DNA of 39,674 bases from CAZQRP01 sp964596125. GTDB lineage: Bacteria; Chloroflexota; Dehalococcoidia; GIF9; UBA5629. Below are positions 36,556 to 39,674 of this stretch, piece by piece. The notes beneath the pieces were generated by a model, which saw only the letters and a program-made list of their open reading frames with translations, was not told the origin of the DNA and searched no databases. Location: the NCBI GenBank assembly GCA_964596125.1, contig CAZQRP010000028.1:1-39674 (forward strand). Direction: 5' to 3'. How positions within the stretch are numbered: position 1 is the stretch's first letter; each line of letters begins with the position of its first letter. The position numbers and the translations under genes were made by a program.

Positions 36556-37035
36556 TTATATTACTAATTTCTTGAGTTCGGAAAGCTGTCTCAGATGGAG
36601 TTTTTCTTCATCTATTATGTTATGAACTACGTTGCGGTCGGACTGCCCTACAAAATCCTGCAATTCCGTATAAAACAGTATGGAATCTTTTTCAGCCCGA
36701 ATTCCGATATCAATGGCCTCGATTTCGCCAGACATTTTCTCGGCTGTTTGCCGGGCTCCGGTACTATCGGTGAATACTGCGTTGTCAACCAATGATTTAA
36801 GATAAAGCATATACTCTCCAGGGTAACTTTCCGGAGGTTGAAATTTGCCTGCAGAATCCTGCATGCTCCGAAATGTCTTGAGATGTTTCCTTTCCTCGCC
36901 GGCCAGATGATTATAGATGGCTTTAGCATCCTTGTTTCCGGTCTTCTCAGACATTGACTGGTAGAATGCTTCGCCGTTTCTTTCTATGGCCAAAGCAAAT
37001 TCCAGGATTTCACTGCCAGAGAAAAAAATGGACAT
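36556..37035 (-). CDS. Rubrerythrin-type ferritin-like protein
   Basis: This 159-residue di-iron protein has ALAIERNGEAFYQSMSEKTG, LAGEERKHLKTF, GIRAEKDSILFYTEL and IIDEEKLHLRQL, which form the two E...ExxH ligand sets. It has no rubredoxin domain of its own; the desulforedoxin gene directly downstream may supply electrons. The role is likely peroxide reduction. It lies between trxB and the desulforedoxin gene, with gaps of about 20 bases, so these three are one operon. Confidence 0.9.
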   Translation of the reverse strand: MSIFFSGSEILEFALAIERNGEAFYQSMSEKTGNKDAKAIYNHLAGEERKHLKTFRSMQDSAGKFQPPESYPGEYMLYLKSLVDNAVFTDSTGARQTAEKMSGEIEAIDIGIRAEKDSILFYTELQDFVGQSDRNVVHNIIDEEKLHLRQLSELKKLVI

Positions 37036-37059
37036 TTTAAATCCCCTTTCCGATCCTGA

Positions 37060-37974
37060 TTAATCGCTGAGCCTTTGCAGATAGCGGTGGGCCTGGAGTG
37101 CAGCTTTGGCTCCCTCTCCAGCAGCTATCACTATTTGTTTCTCGGGAACATTGGTAACGTCACCAGCGGCGAAGAGACCGGACACACCAGTTTCATTGGA
37201 ACTGTTGATCTCGATTTCACCAGAACGATTCAGGGACGCTACCTCTTTGGCAAAGTCGGAGTTTGGGATCAGTCCAATCTCGACAAAGATACCGCTCACT
37301 TCCAACTCGTTTTCCTGTTTGTTTTTCAAGTCTCTGATTTTTATGCCGTTGACGAACTTTTCTCCTACTATCTCTACAACTTCATGCTCCAGGAATATTG
37401 TCAGGTTCTTAGCGCTATTGATCTTATCGATTAACACCTGGTCGCCGGTTAAAGGAGTTAGCGAGACCAGGTAAACCTGTTCAGCGATTTTTATCATATC
37501 GTGGGCTGCTTCCAGGGCTGAGTTGCCGCCCCCTATGACAGCAACTTTCATACCGGCAAACAGGGGACCATCGCATACCGCACAATATGTCAATCCTCTG
37601 CCGACAAGTTTTTCCTCTCCAGGGACGTTTAGTGACCGGGGGCGTTTACCAGTGGCAATTACTACTGCCCTGGCCTGATATAGGTCATTACCGTCTGCCC
37701 TGATCTCGAAGCCCTCGCCTGTCCTGGTTAAAGTGCTGACTCCCTGCCCGATTTTCATATCGAGGGGGAATTGTTTTACCTGCTCCTCAAACTTTTTCAT
37801 CAGCTCGGCTCCCTCGATAAACTGGTAGCCCATATAGTTCTCGACTCCCAGCGTCCAGTTGGCCTGTCCGCCAAGGTCCTTGCTGATCAACAGCGTAGCC
37901 AGCTTTTTCCTGGCAGCGTAGACAGCGCCAGTTAGCCCAGCAGGCCCGCAACCCAGAATAGCTAAGTCATACAT
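37060..37974 (-). CDS. trxB: Thioredoxin reductase
   Basis: This 304-residue FAD/NAD(P)H-dependent enzyme of the TrxB family has an FAD-binding N-terminus (AILGCGPAGLTGAVYAARK), the redox motif Cys131-Ala-Val-Cys134 in TYCAVCDGPLF, the NADPH-binding GGGNSALEAA and the C-terminal FAD motif GLFAAGDVTNVPEKQIVIAAGEG (shown split: LFAAGDVTN, KQIVIAAGEG). The typical partner would be a thioredoxin; here the gene directly upstream (21 bases) encodes a glutaredoxin-like protein, which may be the substrate. Confidence 0.95.
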   Translation of the reverse strand: MYDLAILGCGPAGLTGAVYAARKKLATLLISKDLGGQANWTLGVENYMGYQFIEGAELMKKFEEQVKQFPLDMKIGQGVSTLTRTGEGFEIRADGNDLYQARAVVIATGKRPRSLNVPGEEKLVGRGLTYCAVCDGPLFAGMKVAVIGGGNSALEAAHDMIKIAEQVYLVSLTPLTGDQVLIDKINSAKNLTIFLEHEVVEIVGEKFVNGIKIRDLKNKQENELEVSGIFVEIGLIPNSDFAKEVASLNRSGEIEINSSNETGVSGLFAAGDVTNVPEKQIVIAAGEGAKAALQAHRYLQRLSD

Positions 37975-37995
37975 TACATCGGCTCCTGTAATGGT

Positions 37996-38238
37996 TTATT
38001 TTGCCAGTCCCAGTTTTTCTTTCAGCCATTTTTCATCGTAGCCAACTGATGTTTCACCGTCTATCTCTACCACTGGCACAGCTATTTGTCCCGTTTTGGC
38101 AATCATCTCATCACGGCCGGCTTTATTACTGGCAACGTCGATGTTTTCATAGGGAATACTGCTGTCCTCCAGGAACTGCTTGGCTTTTTTACACCAGGGA
38201 CATGTGGGAGTAGAATAGACTTTTACCTGTTGTGGCAT
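37996..38238 (-). CDS. Glutaredoxin-like protein (NrdH/Grx family)
   Basis: This 80-residue thioredoxin-fold protein has Cys13-Pro-Trp-Cys16 near the N-terminus (VYSTPTCPWCKKAKQFL) and the cis-proline region IAVPVVEIDG. It resembles the Grx/NrdH-type proteins found next to TrxB in anaerobes that lack glutathione. It would act as a cytosolic disulfide reductant recharged by thioredoxin reductase. The ATG follows GAGGATATA. Confidence 0.93.
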   Translation of the reverse strand: MPQQVKVYSTPTCPWCKKAKQFLEDSSIPYENIDVASNKAGRDEMIAKTGQIAVPVVEIDGETSVGYDEKWLKEKLGLAK

Positions 38239-38282
38239 TATATCCTCCTCATTTTTAATGGTAGAGGGCAGGGATAGTTGGA

Positions 38283-38759
38283 TTATTTAGTCTTAACCTC
38301 TTTGGCTTTAACGGCAATCTTCTTTGGTTTGGCTTCTGCCGCCTTGGGTAGGGTTATCTCCAGGATACCATCCTCGTAGCTGGCTTCTACTTTTTCAGCT
38401 TTTACCGCTGAAGGCAGGGTAACCGCACGAGAGAACTTGCCATAGCATAGCTCGCAGCGATGATAGTCTTCGTCCTTTACCTCAGATTCAGCTTTCCGTT
38501 CTCCTTTGATAGTCAGGGTATCACCAAGGACAGAGATATCAATATCTTCCTTTTTCATCCCCGGAAGCTCTGCTCGAACTGTGAACTTGTCTTCCTTTTC
38601 ATAGATTTCCAGTGCTGGCATCCAGGCCATTTCCTCGGTTGGCACTCGCCACCATGTCAATGGCTGCCTCAAGGCTAGAGAAGGATGCCGTATCAATTCA
38701 TTCATGCGCCGTTCCATATCCATAAACTCATCCCAGGGACGCCATCTTTGAATTGCCAA
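38283..38759 (-). CDS. Small heat shock protein (Hsp20/alpha-crystallin)
   Basis: This 158-residue small heat shock protein has an N-terminal region with RRMNELI, an alpha-crystallin domain (about 48-140) with ELPGMKKEDIDISV and ASYEDGILEITLPKA, and a lysine-rich tail. It is an ATP-independent chaperone that binds unfolding proteins. Two cysteines in RCELCYGKF lie where most family members have YGxF-type sequence only, so this CxxC insertion is odd. The start is TTG 38759, 9 bases after AGGAGG. The predicted promoter at 39000-39028 leaves a leader of about 230 bases. Confidence 0.93.
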   Translation of the reverse strand: MAIQRWRPWDEFMDMERRMNELIRHPSLALRQPLTWWRVPTEEMAWMPALEIYEKEDKFTVRAELPGMKKEDIDISVLGDTLTIKGERKAESEVKDEDYHRCELCYGKFSRAVTLPSAVKAEKVEASYEDGILEITLPKAAEAKPKKIAVKAKEVKTK

Positions 38760-39163
38760 ATTTCACCACCTCCTTTAGTTCCGCCATAGTTTATTAAGCA
38801 GTGCTCCCTGCCCTCTATCATCCCTGGTAAATTAAAAAGTTGCTAACTACAAATATCAGGTAGTATTACTTAGACGGTCATCTGTGGAAGTAGACTTATC
38901 CTATCATCAATCCCAGCTCTATATCCCACAAGTCAAGTGTGAAATTATTAATAAAGGTCGATTATTTAACCTGGCTCAAACTACCACGGTACATTAATAA
39001 ATATAAATATACAGTTGTCGATTGTCAAGGGGCAAGCATTCTAATATTTATGCTAAATCCACACCATAATCTCAAGCTCAGGCCGGACTATCTGGTACAA
39101 GTACACGTAACTGTTTGTAGGCACTATCTTATATTAGAATAGCATCTGATTCATGCTTGCCAA
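38760..39163 (-). other. 404-base non-coding region between perR and the Hsp20 gene
   Basis: No protein gene is supported here. The stretch holds the candidate Hsp20 promoter (39000-39028), an inverted repeat AGCAT-N10-ATGCT (39035-39054) just upstream of its -35, and a long leader. In the leader, ACTACCT (minus strand, 38864-38858) could pair with AGGTGGT at the ribosome-binding site (38771-38765). A 67-residue plus-strand frame at 38939-39142 has no family features. Confidence 0.5.
39000..39028 (-). promoter_or_regulatory. Sigma-70 promoter upstream of the Hsp20 gene
   Basis: On the minus strand a perfect TTGACA (39028-39023) and TATATT (39005-39000) are 17 bases apart, the best promoter seen in this half of the window. 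It would start a transcript near 38993 covering Hsp20, the glutaredoxin-like gene, trxB, the rubrerythrin-like gene and the desulforedoxin gene. Confidence 0.6.
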
Positions 39164-39544
39164 TCAGCTTTCCAGACAATCACTGCATAGACCCCGAAAC
39201 TCAAGCCGATGGTATGCGACCTTAAATCCCGTTTTCCTTTCTACTCTCTCATCGATTTCTTCGATTACCGGCTCATCTATATCAAAGACATTGCTGCATT
39301 TTTCACATCTGAAATGATAGTGGTTCTCATGATGCGCATCGAATCTGCCCAGGGTACCGCTGAGATCCAGCTCTAAAATCTCTCCTCGTTCCTTTAGCAG
39401 TTTAAGGTTACGGTATATCGTACCGAGACTTATGTTGGGTACCTCCTTTTTTACCTTATTGTATATCCAGTCGGCTGTAGGGTGTGATGTAGTATTCTTC
39501 AGTGTTCTGAGTATTGCTTCTTTCTGTTTCGTTTTTTTCGACAT
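39164..39544 (-). CDS. perR: PerR-type Fur-family peroxide-sensing repressor
   Basis: This 126-residue Fur-family regulator has a winged-helix N-terminus (HPTADWIYNKVKKEVPNISL, GTIYRNLKLL) and a dimerisation domain. All five regulatory metal ligands of Bacillus PerR have counterparts: His21, Asp69, His75, His77 and Asp88. The structural zinc cysteines are Cys80/Cys83 (RCEKC) and Cys120/Cys123 (LCSDC). An Asp at position 69 rather than Glu favours PerR over Fur. It would repress stress genes until peroxide oxidises its iron-binding histidines. The gene is preceded by a strong promoter overlapped by a palindrome (39553-39571), so it is probably autoregulated. The ribosome-binding site is weak. 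Confidence 0.93.
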   Translation of the reverse strand: MSKKTKQKEAILRTLKNTTSHPTADWIYNKVKKEVPNISLGTIYRNLKLLKERGEILELDLSGTLGRFDAHHENHYHFRCEKCSNVFDIDEPVIEEIDERVERKTGFKVAYHRLEFRGLCSDCLES

Positions 39545-39552
39545 TGATTCTA

Positions 39553-39571
39553 AATGATAATAGTTATCGTT
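39553..39571. promoter_or_regulatory. Fur/PerR-type operator in front of perR
   Basis: The 19 bases AATGATAATAGTTATCGTT form a palindrome with 7 of 9 pairs (core GATAA-TAG-TTATC), close to the classic Fur/PerR box. It sits at the predicted transcription start of perR, where a bound repressor would block initiation. Confidence 0.65.
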
Positions 39572-39577
39572 ATTTAT

Positions 39578-39606
39578 ATATTAACTTACAGCGAGGATTT
39601 TGTCAA
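39578..39606 (-). promoter_or_regulatory. Sigma-70 promoter of perR
   Basis: TTGACA (minus strand, 39606-39601) lies 17 bases before TAATAT (39583-39578). The predicted start near 39571 falls at the edge of the palindromic operator. Bases 39607-39674 hold nothing else I can assign. Confidence 0.6.
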
Positions 39607-39674
39607 TAGGTTTTTACCATAGATAGCGTATCCTATTTTGTGTAAATTCCAAATAGAAGAAAAAAGGGCGTATC

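Noticed and set aside
38939..39142. Plus-strand 67-residue frame in the perR-Hsp20 gap
   Set aside because: No ribosome-binding site, no domain, and it covers the predicted Hsp20 promoter; regarded as chance.
1..39674. Search for CRISPR arrays, insertion sequences, tRNA and rRNA genes
   Set aside because: No regularly spaced repeats of the right size, transposase motifs, or recognisable RNA gene cores were seen on either strand by eye.

Overview
The window reads as the chromosome of an anaerobic or microaerophilic bacterium. My best guess is Chloroflexota (Dehalococcoidia-like), and that placement is inference. The supporting signs are proline/threonine-rich lipoproteins with CARDB domains, frequent GTG and TTG starts behind strong AGGAGG sites, a two-subunit 2-oxoacid:ferredoxin oxidoreductase, and a large oxygen-defence set built on rubrerythrins, rubredoxin, desulforedoxin and PerR. 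I saw no rRNA, tRNA, CRISPR array, insertion sequence or phage gene.

Layout. (1) 1-5083, plus strand: rpsU and a GatB/YqeY-domain gene, an intrinsic terminator, then purQ-purL and a DUF1015 gene. (2) 5144-13660, minus strand: an envelope locus. It contains an OmpR-type response regulator and sensor kinase, a MacB-type permease and ATPase, three small secreted proteins ending in a vicinal-cysteine tail (PSCC), a DUF2318 lipoprotein and two TlpA-like proteins. Four tandem 11-bp repeats in front of the permease gene look like the regulator's operator. (3) 13912-14778, plus strand: a DegV protein. (4) 14876-24541, minus strand: a YyaL-type DUF255 protein, two pairs of exported redox protein plus 85-residue membrane protein with an H-x13-H signature, a methyltransferase, WrbA, a CoA-binding protein, a PfpI protein and a 2-oxoacid oxidoreductase. 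(5) 24624-39544, minus strand: a long sulfur, iron and oxygen-stress block. It runs from perR through Hsp20, glutaredoxin, thioredoxin reductase, rubrerythrins, a 42-residue desulforedoxin, IscS-IscU, a zinc ribbon, DsrE and TusA proteins, a flavin reductase-rubredoxin fusion, a copper ATPase, tandem ferritin-like proteins, superoxide dismutase, a universal stress protein, a Rieske protein, a rhodanese-ferritin fusion and a persulfide-dioxygenase-like protein.

How the genes may work together. The second block joins a two-component system to an ABC transporter and cysteine-rich exported proteins. Its gene content recalls, from memory, the accessory genes of the Campylobacter p19 and E. coli fet iron loci, but the PSCC-tail proteins are not part of those. 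I consider it the strongest candidate for an undescribed system: envelope metal or thiol handling under two-component control. The fifth block looks like a peroxide- and oxygen-responsive stress region that also carries sulfane-sulfur handling and Fe-S assembly. Its IscS lacks the PLP lysine, so sulfur for IscU may come from sulfide or from the neighbouring rhodanese, TusA and DsrE proteins. Two fusion genes in this block (copper ATPase-YHS and flavin reductase-rubredoxin) keep a complete ribosome-binding site and ATG at the fusion joint, suggesting that the C-terminal domains may also be made alone.
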